Counted from the stretch's first letter, positions 23,380 through 33,664 are shown. The stretch is DNA of 64,000 bases from Arthrinium phaeospermum (GCA_006503535.1 QYRS01000013.1:1302001-1366000), one strand, 5' to 3'. The notes: generated by a model from the sequence alone, not told the origin. Translations and numbers: made by a program.

Positions 23380-24607
23380 CGGACGTATCACTCGGCTGAC
23401 GAGGGTGCAAACGGATACTTGATGAGAGGAGTTGGTGCTTCTTGTTCATATAGGTCAGGTCAACATGGGCGATAATCCTCGCATGTTTGGGTGGAATGCA
23501 AGGCGTTCTGTATGGCATATTGAAGGGAGGGCACAACATCCACGTTGGTATACTTTGTTGTCCATGAGAGGCTCCCACTAGGGGGTCCGTTGATCAAGAT
23601 ATCCACGGGAGACGAGCCTTCCGATGACCGGTATAGTGAGCCGGCAAGTACGGAAAATGAAGAATCAACGAAAGAATTGAAGAAGAAGAAACAAGTGCGC
23701 TAGTGTACGAAATTTACGCGGAATATAGAAGACATACCTGCTGGAGCAAAAGGTTGGGAGGGAGACTGCATGTACATATAGCAAAGCCCACCAAACCAAC
23801 CCCTCCAGCGATCAAATGTCAGTCTACAGTACGGAGTACACAATCGATTATGAAGGGCAAATACGGGCGGCAGTTGCGCAACTGCCAAAATACAGAAATG
23901 CAACGAGCATCGTATGATGATGGCATGATGGGTCCGTTCTTGAGTGCAATTCGCCCGGCACTAATAAGACATACAAGAGGATATGTTGCCTTTGAAGAAG
24001 CATCAGAAGAATTGCAGACGAAGCTTCGCCTGGGATCATGAGGTATATCGCATACACATACTAGTTGGCGACCTTGTGTTTCGAGTTCAATGAGCAGTCG
24101 ACTAGTCGTGTGTAGACGAGGTTTTTGAAAATAGCACGGGAAGTCGAGTGCGTCTGCCCGCCCGCAACCATGGGATTAACAGCAGAATGAGACTCCTCGA
24201 ATATACACCTTTATTCAGATTGTCGAGTCCAAAGTCATACATGCATCTATATGCACCCGCATGCAATGACCAAGAGATTGACGAGCACGAGATTGCAGAT
24301 TGCGTCGAGATTGGCACGCCTCCTACGTAGGCCCAAAGGTTAAATAAGGACTGCCAGGCCAGGTGCCAGGTGTGCAGCTATATCCCTTAACTCCGTTTTC
24401 GCTAGCCGTGGTCGGCTCCGAAAGATGGCCGAAGAATATAGCCCATCATGACCATGGAATTGTTCATCGCAATACCCGATCTCCTCAATGTTTGTGCTAT
24501 GCTATGCTATGCTATCCTATCCTATGCGATGCCCCCGCGTGTCCAACGAATGTCCGCTCCGTCGTCGTCCGGTCTGAAGGAATCACACCGACTCTCGGCC
24601 ACCCACC
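23380..24607. promoter_or_regulatory. intergenic region between two same-strand regulators
   Basis: 1.2 kb holding the 3' UTR of the first Zn2Cys6 gene and the promoter of the second. No gene is evident. A GCTAT/CCTAT pentamer array lies near its right end and may fall in the leader of the next gene. Confidence 0.45.
24496..24530 (+). repeat. (GCTAT)n pentamer repeat
   Basis: Four GCTAT copies run into two CCTAT copies, about 80-110 nt before the start codon of the downstream Zn2Cys6 gene. Confidence 0.8.
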
Positions 24608-26917
24608 ATGTCCGACGCTGTAGCCGCGCCGACGCCAAGCCGCATCAAACGAAACAGCGCATGCACTTCCTGCCGTGACGCAAAAGTAAGTGCATGTACC
24701 TACATACACCATGCATTTTGTGACTGGGGTTACCTAATCTCCAGCTGGGTTCAAGGGACATGTGGCTTACAGCGTTACTCGCCCCGTGACAGGTCCGGTG
24801 CAATCCTGGCAATCAGCCAAGCCTGCGATGCCAGCGTTGCAGCAAGCTGGAATTGGAATGTGTTGTAGATAGAACGCACAAGAGAGTCAGCAGGCGCAAG
24901 TGAGTATTCCGGTGTAAAGAAAGCCATCCTCTGCACTCGAACAATAGCCTGATGCCGGCCATGCTCTCGCAGCAAGATCGACGAGCTTGCCCAGGAAATC
25001 CGGACCATCAAGCAGACCGTCGGATCCAGCCAACACCCCCCTGCCGCCGCCGCCCCTTTTCCCAACGATATCCCCTTGGCACCACCGGTAGTCACCTCGC
25101 CAGATGCCATCAGAGCTTCGTTGTCAGACAAGAGTACCGCCTCCGTGCTACCCGCCACAGCGACCTCGGCAACGACGCTCGTCGAAGATGTCCCCACTGA
25201 ACCAAGTCTTCCTAGAGCTCTCGGCTCACAACCCTTTTCCGGTGAAGATATCGATTACTACTTTAAGATGTAAGTGCAACTCTCCATGCCAAATTTCCTT
25301 TCGGTGGCGCACCGCTCACGCTCTCTCCCAGGTACTTTGAGCATTTCCACCCGTACATGCCCATCGTGAGGCATCGGGATCCCAACAAATGCTACGAGTC
25401 GGGGCCTGTCCTGTTTTGGACAATCATTCTCGTAGCTTGTCGGCGTTACGCCAAGAACGCCCAGGTCCTGCCTTTTCTGGTAGATGCCATGCGGCGAGAG
25501 CTGTTCTCCGTCCTGTCCAGCTTGCCGATCAACATGCAGACCATCAACGCCATGATCCTCGTCTGCACCTGGGCCTTTCCGGACGTGCGATTCGTCAATG
25601 ACCCGACCTGCATGTTCACGGGCGTCATCATGAATGCCTCGCTTCTGTTGGGCATACAAGCCGGAAAGGGGTCGAACCCGGCGTTCATCTTTGGGGGCTT
25701 CCAAGGCAACTTCACAAACGAGGAGGCACATTATACGTGGGCAGGCTATAACATCGTGGCGCAGAGGTACGATATTGCAACAACCCAGGCACAATACTAC
25801 ATGACCATTTCAACAAGTAGATCGCTAAATACTCTGCTAGGGCCGCACACTACATGGGCCTGCCATCGCTCGGCAGCCTTTTCAACCAGACGGTGCAGAA
25901 CGTCATTGACGGCCGCACGTCGTTCCGTGTCCCCTCGTCGTTCCGCGTGCTCTTGGATTGCCAGAAATTCGCCCATCGCGTGAGCAAAACCATGTCTGCG
26001 TGCATAGAAGAATCTGAGGGGGTTTCTTCTTACGTCGTACAACAACTCGAAGACGATTTCGACAACACCCGCGGACTCATATGTTCGGAACGAGCTGGTA
26101 GGTTTTCATAGCAGAGACCAGCAGCCACTGACCGAGTATTATCCCAGGCTAATCACCAGCTGCAGATGACATGGACAAATTCAACGCCCTCCTGGTGCAA
26201 CTGGAGATCCAGACATATTACCTAACACCCTTACCGGGCTACAACCCCGAATCCCTGAAACGCAACATTTTGCGCGCATACACCACATCACAGGCTGTGC
26301 TACGTGACGCCCTCAGCTTAGACGAGCGTGTTGGCTACCTGAAACACATGCCTCATTTTGCCTTACGATCCTTACTGTCGGCCATGTGCCTCATATACAA
26401 GGTGTTCCGGTCTTCTTACAAGGAGGCCCTGGACAAGCAGGCAGCCGAGCGCAGCGCCGCCAACTGCATGGAGGTGTGCCGCCGCTCGGTCGTCCAGGAA
26501 GGCGACCTCGGGGCTCGGCTCGCCGTGCTCTTCGAGTCCTTCTGGAGCGTGGCCCAGTCCACGGCCGTCTGGCACGTCGAGCCCACGGTCACTGCCGGGA
26601 CCCTGCGCATGGGAGCGGGCGTGTGCTTCGACTGCCTGAAGCTCTGGAAGGGCGACATGGAGACGATGAGGCCGCGGACCGCGCAGCCACCCAATGCCGA
26701 GGGAGGCGGAGGCGGAGGCGGAGGCGGCCTCGGTGGGGGCGGTAATGCCAACGATGTGCTACCGGGGGCAGGAACGGCAGGTCCAGCGACATTGGGTGCT
26801 GGGAGCGTGGCGGTGCCCGGGCCCGACCCTCTGGCGAATATCGATTGGTCGTTCATGGACGAGTTCGATTGGAACTTCGAGCCGAATCTGCTGGCACCTA
26901 TGGGTCTGGGATCCTGA
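24608..26917 (+). CDS. Zn2Cys6 transcription factor, six exons
   Basis: Exons are 24608..24685, 24793..24899, 24973..25269, 25332..25766, 25841..26097 and 26166..26917, giving 641 aa. All junctions use GT-AG and keep frame. The zinc cluster is split by intron 1: C19-x2-C22-x6-C29-x9-C39-x2-C42-x6-C49 (CTSCRDAK in exon 1, VRCNPGN and RCQRCSK in exon 2). The next segment, DELAQEIRTIKQTV, is a predicted short coiled coil for dimerisation. A fungal middle-homology region follows, from YYFKMYFEHFHPYMPIV onward. The C-terminus has a Gly-rich linker (about ten Gly with one Glu) and an acidic, aromatic end (IDWSFMDEFDWNFEP) that looks like an activation domain. It most resembles Leu3/War1/PrtT-type regulators in layout, but I cannot name an ortholog or target. 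Confidence 0.87.
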
Positions 26918-27071
26918 TGTTGTGCGGGGGCGAGTACTGGGTGGCCCGGACATCAAGGCATGCCTGCCCGCAGAACTGAGTTTAACTGCACCCAAGATTC
27001 CAAAATACCTATTCTAGGCAACACTGGCATATTCTTGGGGTTCATAAAGCCCAATGGCACCTACTTCCCAT

Positions 27072-27153
27072 GACCGGGTCGGTATAGCCTAGCGGTAGTA
27101 TTTATTATGTTGTTATACTTAAAGGCAAGAGGGTTCGACTCCCTCTGCGGTCA
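27072..27153 (+). tRNA. tRNA-like gene, isotype not assigned
   Basis: An RNA polymerase III gene is suggested by a perfect A box (TAGCCTAGCGG, 27085..27095), a perfect B box (GGTTCGACTCC, 27132..27142), a T arm with five base pairs (GAGGG/CCCTC) and a T5 terminator just downstream. The acceptor GACCGGG pairs with TGCGGTC except at one position, and A27153 would be the discriminator. The span is 82 nt, about nine longer than usual, and the anticodon arm is AT-rich and irregular. It may hold a very short intron or be a decayed tRNA. The anticodon is not clear; GTT is one reading. Confidence 0.5.
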
Positions 27154-27252
27154 CTCTTTTTCCACTGCGTTTTTTTATCCCTATCCACCACACACGTGAA
27201 AAACCATCCACCCTTTTATCAATTCGGCCCTGTTCACCACAGGACTGACGTC

Positions 27253-28016
27253 TTAAGACCATCTCCTCTCACAACTTCCCACCCACTGGCCCCAACCGAC
27301 GACCTTCCCAATGATGGCATCGGCGATCTGCTCTCTCGTTGCCTTAGCCTTCAACAAACCAGCCTCGAGTGGTGCACTCAATGCCACAACGAAGTAGAAG
27401 TCTAAATTCATCCCAAACGTGGGTTTTTCGCTTGTTTAGCTCAAGTTGCAGCCATGAGAGCGGCCTCGGGACTTACATCGATGAGGTCCGTGGTTCAGCA
27501 GCGGCCTCGGGGGTATGTACGGCACTGCGCGGCGGGTGACGCCGTAATGAAACCCGCCCTTCAGCAGGGCCTGCCCGTCATCTTGGATCTCGAAGTCTCC
27601 GGCCTCGACGCTGGTTTTCGCCACGGGGATGCCTCCGAAGACACTGGTGCAATGTGCCGGGCCCCAGGCCCAGAAGTCAGCAGTGTGCCTCGACTGGTAC
27701 TACAGCGGCTTGCTTACCCGTGAGCAATGGGCGTGGGCAGCGGCGCGTCCGGGTCCTCGCTGACGAGCAGCCACTCCCGGACCTGGTCCCGGACGTCGGC
27801 CGGGGCGGTCCAGCTCAGCGCCGGGTGCCGACCGGAGCCGTCGGCCGTGTAGTCGACCGAGAGCTGGGCGTCGGTCTCGCCGCAGTCCGGCGAGGTGACC
27901 GAGAGGGTTGGCGCCGGGTGGTCGGCAAAGGCTGGGCCTTTGATAAATAACTTGTCATCACGATGTTTGAAGTTTTGGAACAGCCAGGAGAGCGATACTT
28001 CTAAAAGGGCTGTCAT
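27253..28016 (-). CDS. phosphatidylethanolamine-binding protein (PEBP) family
   Basis: PEBP/RKIP-like proteins bind lipid headgroups or other anions and modulate kinases or proteases; fungal members are largely uncharacterised. Exons are 27718..28016, 27477..27643 and 27253..27401, giving 204 aa. The start at 28016 gives MTALLEVSLSWLFQNF. The family signatures are the ligand-pocket SEDPDAP near residue 90 and NHGPHRYFYFVVAL, assembled across intron 2. GGFHYGVTRRAVPYIPPRPLL lies between them. The joins IAHG-VFGGIP and GPHR-YFYF restore the family pattern exactly, which validates both introns. The length fits the compact cytosolic PEBP class. It is head-to-head with the sterol isomerase gene. 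Confidence 0.86.
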
Positions 28017-28480
28017 TATAGTTGGTGGTTGTGGAGGGAGGGAGGGAGGCTTGGCTTGGCTTGGCTTGGTGGTATAGGAGGATTGTGGTGAATATTGATG
28101 GATCCTGATTTCAGGGCAGATTTGGTGGAATAAGACAAGTAGAAAGATAGAGACAGGAGCATATATATAGCTAGCTCACAAACGATAGAAACAGGTTGGT
28201 GATGGCTGCCCGGGTTCTGCTTATCATTTACATACCTAGCCGGAGCCGATTCGGCGAAAGTGAGAGTGGGACCACCACGCGCAAGCACGGGTATTCCTAC
28301 CACTGGTTACCTGTTACCTATCATCCATCCTCCAGCATCGCTCCGCTCCCGTCACGGCCACCCAGGCATCTTCACACGCAGCAGACGCCACGTCTTGAAT
28401 GGGCTGGATCAATCAATCAATTATTTGACAATTGCACTGCAAGACCTACTTACCTTGGGTACATAACCCGCCCGGAGAAA
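28017..28480. promoter_or_regulatory. bidirectional promoter of the PEBP and sterol isomerase genes
   Basis: 464 bp between divergent starts. A TATATATA element near 28163 lies about 150 nt upstream of the PEBP start and is a candidate TATA box. Four CTTGG pentamers (28050..28069) follow a GGGA run and lie close to the PEBP start. Confidence 0.45.
28050..28069 (+). repeat. (CTTGG)4 pentamer repeat
   Basis: Four perfect tandem copies of CTTGG, directly after a short GGGA repeat, in the PEBP 5' leader region. Confidence 0.8.
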
Positions 28481-29655
28481 ATGCCAATTGCAGACTGGAT
28501 TGGGGCCTGGGGCGGCCTTCGCGACGGAAATCTCGCCATGACGGGCGCCACCAAGCAGCCACCGCCGCCGGTGCATCCCTATTACCCGCTGGGCGTCGCC
28601 ATCCCCGGCTATGAAGCCAACCGCGCCACCCTCCCGATGCTGCTGGCGTCGCTGGGCGGGATGCTGGCCAGCGTCATGCTGCTCCTGGGCACTCTCGCGC
28701 TGCGCGTGAACCCGTCCTTGACCAAATCGAAGCTGGCCGTGTTCTGTTGGTTCGTATTGTGTAAGTAGTCGGTCTTTCTGGACGAAGTTGCATATTGCTA
28801 ATTCAACCATACGAAATCCAGGTGGCTCGCTGCATTGCTTCTTTGAAGGTAGGATAGGAAACACGCTCTCTTTATAGGACCCTGTCGAGACGGAAGCTTA
28901 CCTCTGTCTGGCACATAGGCTACTTCGTCTTCAACCATGCCACCGTGGCATCGTCTCAGAACCTCTTCGCGCAGCTTTGGAAGGAATACGCCCTTTCCGA
29001 TTCCCGGTATCTGACGTCTGACCCTTTCATGCTCAGCGTCGAGAGCATCACCGTTGTAGGTTCTTCTTCTTCTTCTTCTTCTTCCTCCCTCACCCCCGGT
29101 GAAAAGGTCATGGCGGTATACTGCCCAGCCACATGAGCAACAAGCTGACAACGGCCCGCCGCCAAACCCCAAAAGTTCCTCTGGGGCCCCCTCTCTTTCG
29201 CCTGCGCGGCCAGCATTGTCCTGAATAGCCACCTCCGCCATCCGCTCCAGATCGTCATGTGCATGGCCCACCTGTACGGCGTGGCTCTGTACTATTCCAC
29301 CAGCCTCGTCGAGACGCACTTCACCGGCCTCGCCCACAGCCGGCCCGAGTTCCTGTACTTCTGGGTCTACTATGTTGGCTTCAACCTGCCCTGGGCCATC
29401 GTGCCTGCCTGTAAGTTTTCGATCTTGACTGGTCCATCTCCTTGGTTGGACACATTCCCTTGGCTTTAGTGTGCACGCAGGCTGACACACTTTGTTATCA
29501 TCTTCTTCCTTCCAGTCTTGCTATTTGACAGTGTCAAGACGCTGAAGAGGAAGCTCCGGAGCCTCGAAAACATCCGGGCAGGCCTCGCTGGGTTTCAGAC
29601 ACACACCCCGCTCAACAGTGCCAACATCACGAGTGAGACAAAGAAGGGCCAATAA
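28481..29655 (+). CDS. emopamil-binding protein (EBP) family sterol Delta8-Delta7 isomerase-like
   Basis: EBP-type enzymes shift the sterol C8 double bond to C7 in the ER membrane. Exons are 28481..28760, 28822..28848, 28919..29055, 29176..29410 and 29516..29655, giving 272 aa. Exon 2 is a 27-nt microexon completing CGSLHCFFEG. The EXPERA domain begins after HPYYPLGV, with hydrophobic segments at LPMLLASLGGMLASVMLLL, LAVFCWFVLCGSLHCFF, FLWGPLSFACAASIVL, LQIVMCMAHLYGVALYY and FWVYYVGFNLPWAIVPAFLLF. The His and Glu of SLHCFFEGYFVFNH and the Glu of SVESITVFLWGPLS match the active-site positions of human EBP. Fungal ergosterol synthesis normally uses the unrelated ERG2, so this may be a paralogous or specialised isomerase. 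Intron 3 holds a (TTC)n repeat. Confidence 0.85.
29061..29082 (+). repeat. (TTC)n repeat inside an intron
   Basis: About seven TTC triplets at the start of intron 3 of the EBP-family gene. Confidence 0.85.
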
Positions 29656-30174
29656 GGGTAGATTGGTGTTCAAATCTCACTATATCGTGTATCGAACTCT
29701 AAACGATATATACTTACCTATGTGAAGAAAAAGAGCGACAAAAAACCAGTAGTATATATTGATAGAAATCGCTATTCGGTATTCAATAAATAATGCGTGT
29801 AATGATGACCAAATTGGTTCACATTGAATCGCAGGATCGCGAGACTATTAAATCCGCGCTTATGACGCCGTTGTGGAAGAGAAAAAAAATCTAAAAGATT
29901 TGAGTGGATCACTTGCAAAAGTAACTGTCTAGAGGCGGATATCTCTGGACAGATGAACGCTGTAGGTCCGCCTGGGGCTCGAACCCAGAATCTCCTGATT
30001 CGTAGTCAGACGCCTTACCATTGGGCCAACGGACCTGTTTTGCTTATGAAAATTATAGCGTTATGAGCTGCTGAATGTCGTCGTTGAATGGTCACCGCCA
30101 GGAATTTTTAAGCAGCGCAATCATCAGGTGTTCATTCTATTTGGGTATCTCTATATAATGCGCAACGGAGCGTC
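29656..30174. other. intergenic region containing a tRNA gene
   Basis: 519 bp between the 3' ends of the convergent EBP-family and CWC15 genes. Apart from the tRNA it is AT-rich and shows no coding sequence. Confidence 0.5.
29964..30035 (-). tRNA. tRNA-Arg(ACG)
   Basis: Read on the minus strand, the 72 nt fold as a full cloverleaf. The acceptor GGTCCGT pairs with GCGGACC (last pair T-G). The D arm holds the A box TGGCCCAATGG. The anticodon arm TCTGA-CTACGAA-TCAGG presents anticodon ACG, which reads CGN arginine codons after A34 is modified to inosine. The T arm CTGGG-TTCGAGC-CCCAG holds the B box. There is no intron. A T8 run (A8 on the plus strand, near 29882) about 75 nt downstream is the first strong terminator candidate. 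Confidence 0.95.
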
Positions 30175-31053
30175 TCAGCGGACGTATTTGCCCATGAAAC
30201 GCTTGTGGAAGTCAGACCGCAGCAGATCCTGTCAATATGTTAGTCTTTTGTTTTCTTCTTCATTTATTTCAAAACCGAGAGCATGGTGATGGGGTGTACT
30301 TACGTTGACAAACTCCTTCTTCTTGCCCTTGTCCTCGGTACCGCGCGCTTGGTTCTTGAAGACCACATCGTCGTTCCACCGCCGCTTCATGTTGAAGTTC
30401 TGCTTGTTCAGCAGGGGGTTGCCCAGCGCAATGTCCCGCTCCCGCTCCTCCTCCTCGGCGGCGGCGCGCTCGGCCTCCTCCTTCTCGCGCCTCTCGGCCT
30501 TTTCCCGCCGGATCTTCTCCAGCTCGCGCTGCAGCTCCGCCTCGTCGTCGTCGCTGTCCTCCTCGTCGCTGTCGTCGTCGTCATCGTCATCGTCCTCCTC
30601 GCTGTCGTCGGCGTCTATGTCGCGCGACTCCTCCAGTATGCGCCGCCGTTTGGCTTCGGGGTCCTCGTTGCTGTCGTCGCCGCCGCCGCCGCTGCCCCCG
30701 CCGGATGTGAGCGCCAGGGGGCGCTTGGTGCCGTTGGCGGCTGCGATCTCCTCGGACTCGGACGAGGGCGCGGGGAGGGCACCGCCGTTGGCCTTGGCGA
30801 AGTGGGCGGCCTCGGCGGCCAGGAGTTCGGCGCGCAGGTCGCGGACTTCGTGGTCGGCATCACCGCCTTGTCCGGGTTGTCTGACGGGATTGTGAGTAAT
30901 CTGATGTGGCGTAGAAACGAGAGGCAAGGAGAGGAGGACCTACCTGTATTTCAACTGGGTGTGTGCAGGGAGGAGCCGTTGATGGTACGCAGGGCCGCGC
31001 AGGGCCTCCTTGCCGCGGGCGGGATCGAAGGTAGGTCTGTGGGCGGTAGTCAT
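30175..31053 (-). CDS. CWC15: pre-mRNA-splicing factor Cwc15
   Basis: Cwc15 is a core subunit of the Prp19-associated (NTC) spliceosome complex in the nucleus. Exons are 30944..31053, 30304..30880 and 30175..30228, giving 246 aa. The N-terminus [17 protein letters not shown] is the family signature, and KYRQPGQ is completed across intron 1. The middle is a long acidic low-complexity run (Asp/Glu/Ser) followed by a charged helix ([17 protein letters not shown]). The C-terminus, [20 protein letters not shown] then [17 protein letters not shown], is nearly invariant in the family and is joined across intron 2. It is divergent from RRP45 over 444 bp. Confidence 0.96.
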
Positions 31054-31497
31054 GGTGGCTTTGGTGACTTTGTCTCGTGTTGTATGATGCTATTCAGTAG
31101 GTACGTATTGCCGGTGTTAGGAGTATGCTCTCGCTGGTGTTGTCGTGGTTGTTTGAAGCAGTACGAGAGAAAGTTAGTGGTCGGTGTCATCAACATCCAA
31201 ACCACCGACTTTTTGGCAGGGGACCGCGCCCGATGCTGCTGGACAGGGAATACCTAAACGCGGAAGCTACCTACTGTACCTGGAACTGGGAGAACTGGGA
31301 CGCTAAGATAGGAATTTGATGCCCCACCACCGCAGCTAGCAAACCACTAAACCAGCTGAGAGTTACTGCATGTGCATTGGTTACTTTGCATCCCACCTGT
31401 AAACTTCGCTAAGCCGTTGTTCTTTTTTTCTGTCCACCTGCCTGCCCCGAATGCGACGAGGAAGGAGAGGCTCTATCCTTTCTCCCCACCATTGATC
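31054..31497. promoter_or_regulatory. bidirectional promoter of CWC15 and RRP45
   Basis: 444 bp between the divergent starts of two essential nuclear RNA-processing genes. No TATA box is obvious. Co-regulation is inferred from the arrangement alone. Confidence 0.5.
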
Positions 31498-32493
31498 ATG
31501 CCGCGCGAGGCCGAACCTTCCCAGAATGAGAAAGACTTCATCTTGAAAGCCGTCCGAGAGGGCCAGCGTCTCGATGGGCGCGCCCTCGACCAGTTCCGCC
31601 AGCTTGATCTCAAGTTTGGTGGCCAGTATGGAGTCGCAGACGTCACCCTAGGCAAGACCCGGTATGCCGTTCTTTCCTTTCCCCCTTCTGATGTCGAGCT
31701 GCACTGCAGAAGAGAAGAAAATAGTAGCAGCTAATCATGACATGGTTCTAGGATTCTGGCCAAGGTCACTGCAGAAGTTACGGTCCCGTACACTGACCGG
31801 CCGTTCGATGGCATCTTCACCATCGCCACCGAGCTCAGCCCCATGGCCTCGCCCGCCTTCGAGGTCAACCGCCCGACAGAGACCGAAGTGTTATTGTCGA
31901 GACTGTTAGAGAAGACCGTGCGCCGCTCGAATGCCCTGGACACCGAGTCTCTATGCCTAGTGGCCGGGCAAAAGTGCTGGTCCATCAGAGTGGACCTGCA
32001 CGTCCTGTCCCACGATGGCAACTTGATCGATGCCTCGTGCCTGGCGGTTGTTGCAGCCCTGCGCCACTTCCGCAAGCCCGACACCAGCATGGAGGGCGCA
32101 ACCCTGACCGTCTACACCCCGGCGGAGAGGGAGCCCGTCCCTCTGAGCTGGCTGCACTCGCCTTTCTGCATCACCTTCAGCTTTTTCGGGGCCATACAAG
32201 TCGGAGAAGACGGCGAGGAGAAGGACATCTGGCTTCTGGATACTACACTTTTGGAGGAGCAGCTGCGCGTCAGCAGTTGCACCATCAGCATGAACAAGCA
32301 TGGGGAGATCTGCCAGGTCGCCAAGCCTGGTGGTGCGCCGGTCGAGGCTATGACGGTCGTGCAATGTTCCAGCCTGGCTCTCCAGAAAGTCAAGGACCTC
32401 TCGGACTTAGTAGACCAAAAGCTAGCTGAGGACTCGAAGCACAGGAATAAGGGCGGGCTTCTGGCAGAGCTGTCTGCCGATAACGCAAGGTAG
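31498..32493 (+). CDS. RRP45: exosome complex subunit Rrp45 (RNase PH-like)
   Basis: Rrp45 is one of six RNase PH-fold subunits of the catalytically inert exosome ring, which threads RNA to Rrp44 and Rrp6 in nucleus and cytoplasm. Exons are 31498..31661 and 31752..32493, giving 301 aa, close to the yeast protein (305). Signatures are NEKDFILKAVREGQRLDGRALDQFR at the N-terminus (residues 10-34), then YGVADVTLGKTR joined across the intron to ILAKVTAEV. RPTETEVLLSRLLEKTVRRS and ESLCLVAGQKCWSIRVDLHVLSHDGNLIDA follow. The phosphate-binding arginines of active RNase PH are not apparent, as expected for eukaryotic ring subunits. Confidence 0.95.
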
Positions 32494-32721
32494 AAACCAT
32501 GCTCTTCTATTATAAAAGGCGTCCAAAAAATAGACCAATGATACCCACCATCTTGAGGATACCCCTTGAATCGCTGCTATATGATGGTTCCGCAGGCCTG
32601 CGTAAAACCGTTCCCCCCGTGACCTAACGCCGTCTGCATGCCGCTTGAGAAACGCCAACCCAGAGAAAAGACCCTTCCTTCCCGACACACATAAAGTAAA
32701 AGAACTCTACCGTTTTTCGTC

Positions 32722-33664
32722 TTATCGCATGACGGGTGGCCTCGACTCCTTGTTCCACTTCACCCTGCTCCGCACCCAGTCCACGGCCTCGCTGACTCCG
32801 GTTCCGGTCAAGGCACTCACGGGCAGCACTCGGGAGTCGCGGATGGAGCTCGCCTTCTCGCCCTCGAACACCTTCTTGACCAGCCCCTCCTTGATCCGGA
32901 CCACCTCGACGCAGTCTTCGCGATCCTGCTTGTTGGCCAGGATCAGGAGCGGCACGCCCTCGGTCTCGCTGTGTTGTAGCACGTCCTCCAGCACCAGGCG
33001 GCACTCGTCCAGTCGGCCCAGGTGTTTGCTGCCGCTGCTCACGTGGCCGTGGGCGCGGCTGCTGGAGGAGCGTCGGTCGCTGCGGGTGCCGGCGGTGGCG
33101 GCCGAGCTGGCGTCGTCGTCTCTGCTGCCGCGGGGGCCGGCGCCGTCTGGGCCCTCGTCCTCGTCCTCCTCGTCCTCCTCGCCGGGCAGCAGCAGGCCGT
33201 CGCCAATGTCGGTGCTGTCGATGATGAAGACGATGGCGTGGCACGAGGCGTAGTAGCTCTGCCACAGGCGGCGCAGGGACAGCTGGCCGCCGACGTCCCA
33301 GATCTTGAGGTACATGTCCGGCAGCGTGAGGGTGCTCACGTTCTGCCCCACCGTCGGCACCGTCCGCAGCTTCGGGTCCGGGCGCTCGGGCAGGAAGAGC
33401 GACTTGGCCTGCTCGTGGAAGGTCGTCTTGCCCGCATTGTCCAGGCCCAGGAGGATTACCGAGTACTCTGTTGTTTCGCGTGGTGCGCAAATCGTCAGTT
33501 GGCTGCTGGCGGAGGTGGGGGGAGGCAGATAGGCAGAGAGAGTGTGAGGGAAGGGAAGGGAATGAGCGTCGCGTGGGTCGATGCCACCTATGCACAATGA
33601 ATATGCAGCACTTACCTTCTTTGCTCGTCGCGAGCCGGTACAGGCCCTTGGCTAGATGGTACAT
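32722..33664 (-). CDS. ARL3: Arf-like GTPase Arl3/ARFRP1 with acidic insertion
   Basis: Yeast Arl3 (ARFRP1 in animals) is a trans-Golgi GTPase that recruits Arl1 and its effectors. Exons are 33616..33664 and 32722..33467, giving 264 aa against about 200 in the family. The start MYHLAKGLYRLATSKE joins EYSVILLGLDNAGKTT (P-loop, residues 24-32). PTVGQN is switch I, WDVGGQ is switch II, NKQD (195-198) and SALTG (234-238) bind guanine. There is no Gly2, so no myristoylation. Met-Tyr fits NatC N-acetylation, which targets yeast Arl3 through Sys1. Residues ~104-167, an Asp/Glu-rich then Ser/Arg-rich stretch, sit between DSTD and RLDECR where homologs have only about three residues. No splice sites would remove it. 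It is tail-to-tail with RRP45. Confidence 0.92.

Noticed and set aside
30283..31257. 324-residue frame antisense to CWC15
   Set aside because: A mirror image of the acidic, GC-rich CWC15 coding strand; the CWC15 model explains the sequence fully.
33022..33600. 192-residue Ala/Val/Gly-rich frame antisense to ARL3
   Set aside because: It lies opposite the acidic insertion of ARL3 and has only the composition expected of a reverse-strand shadow.
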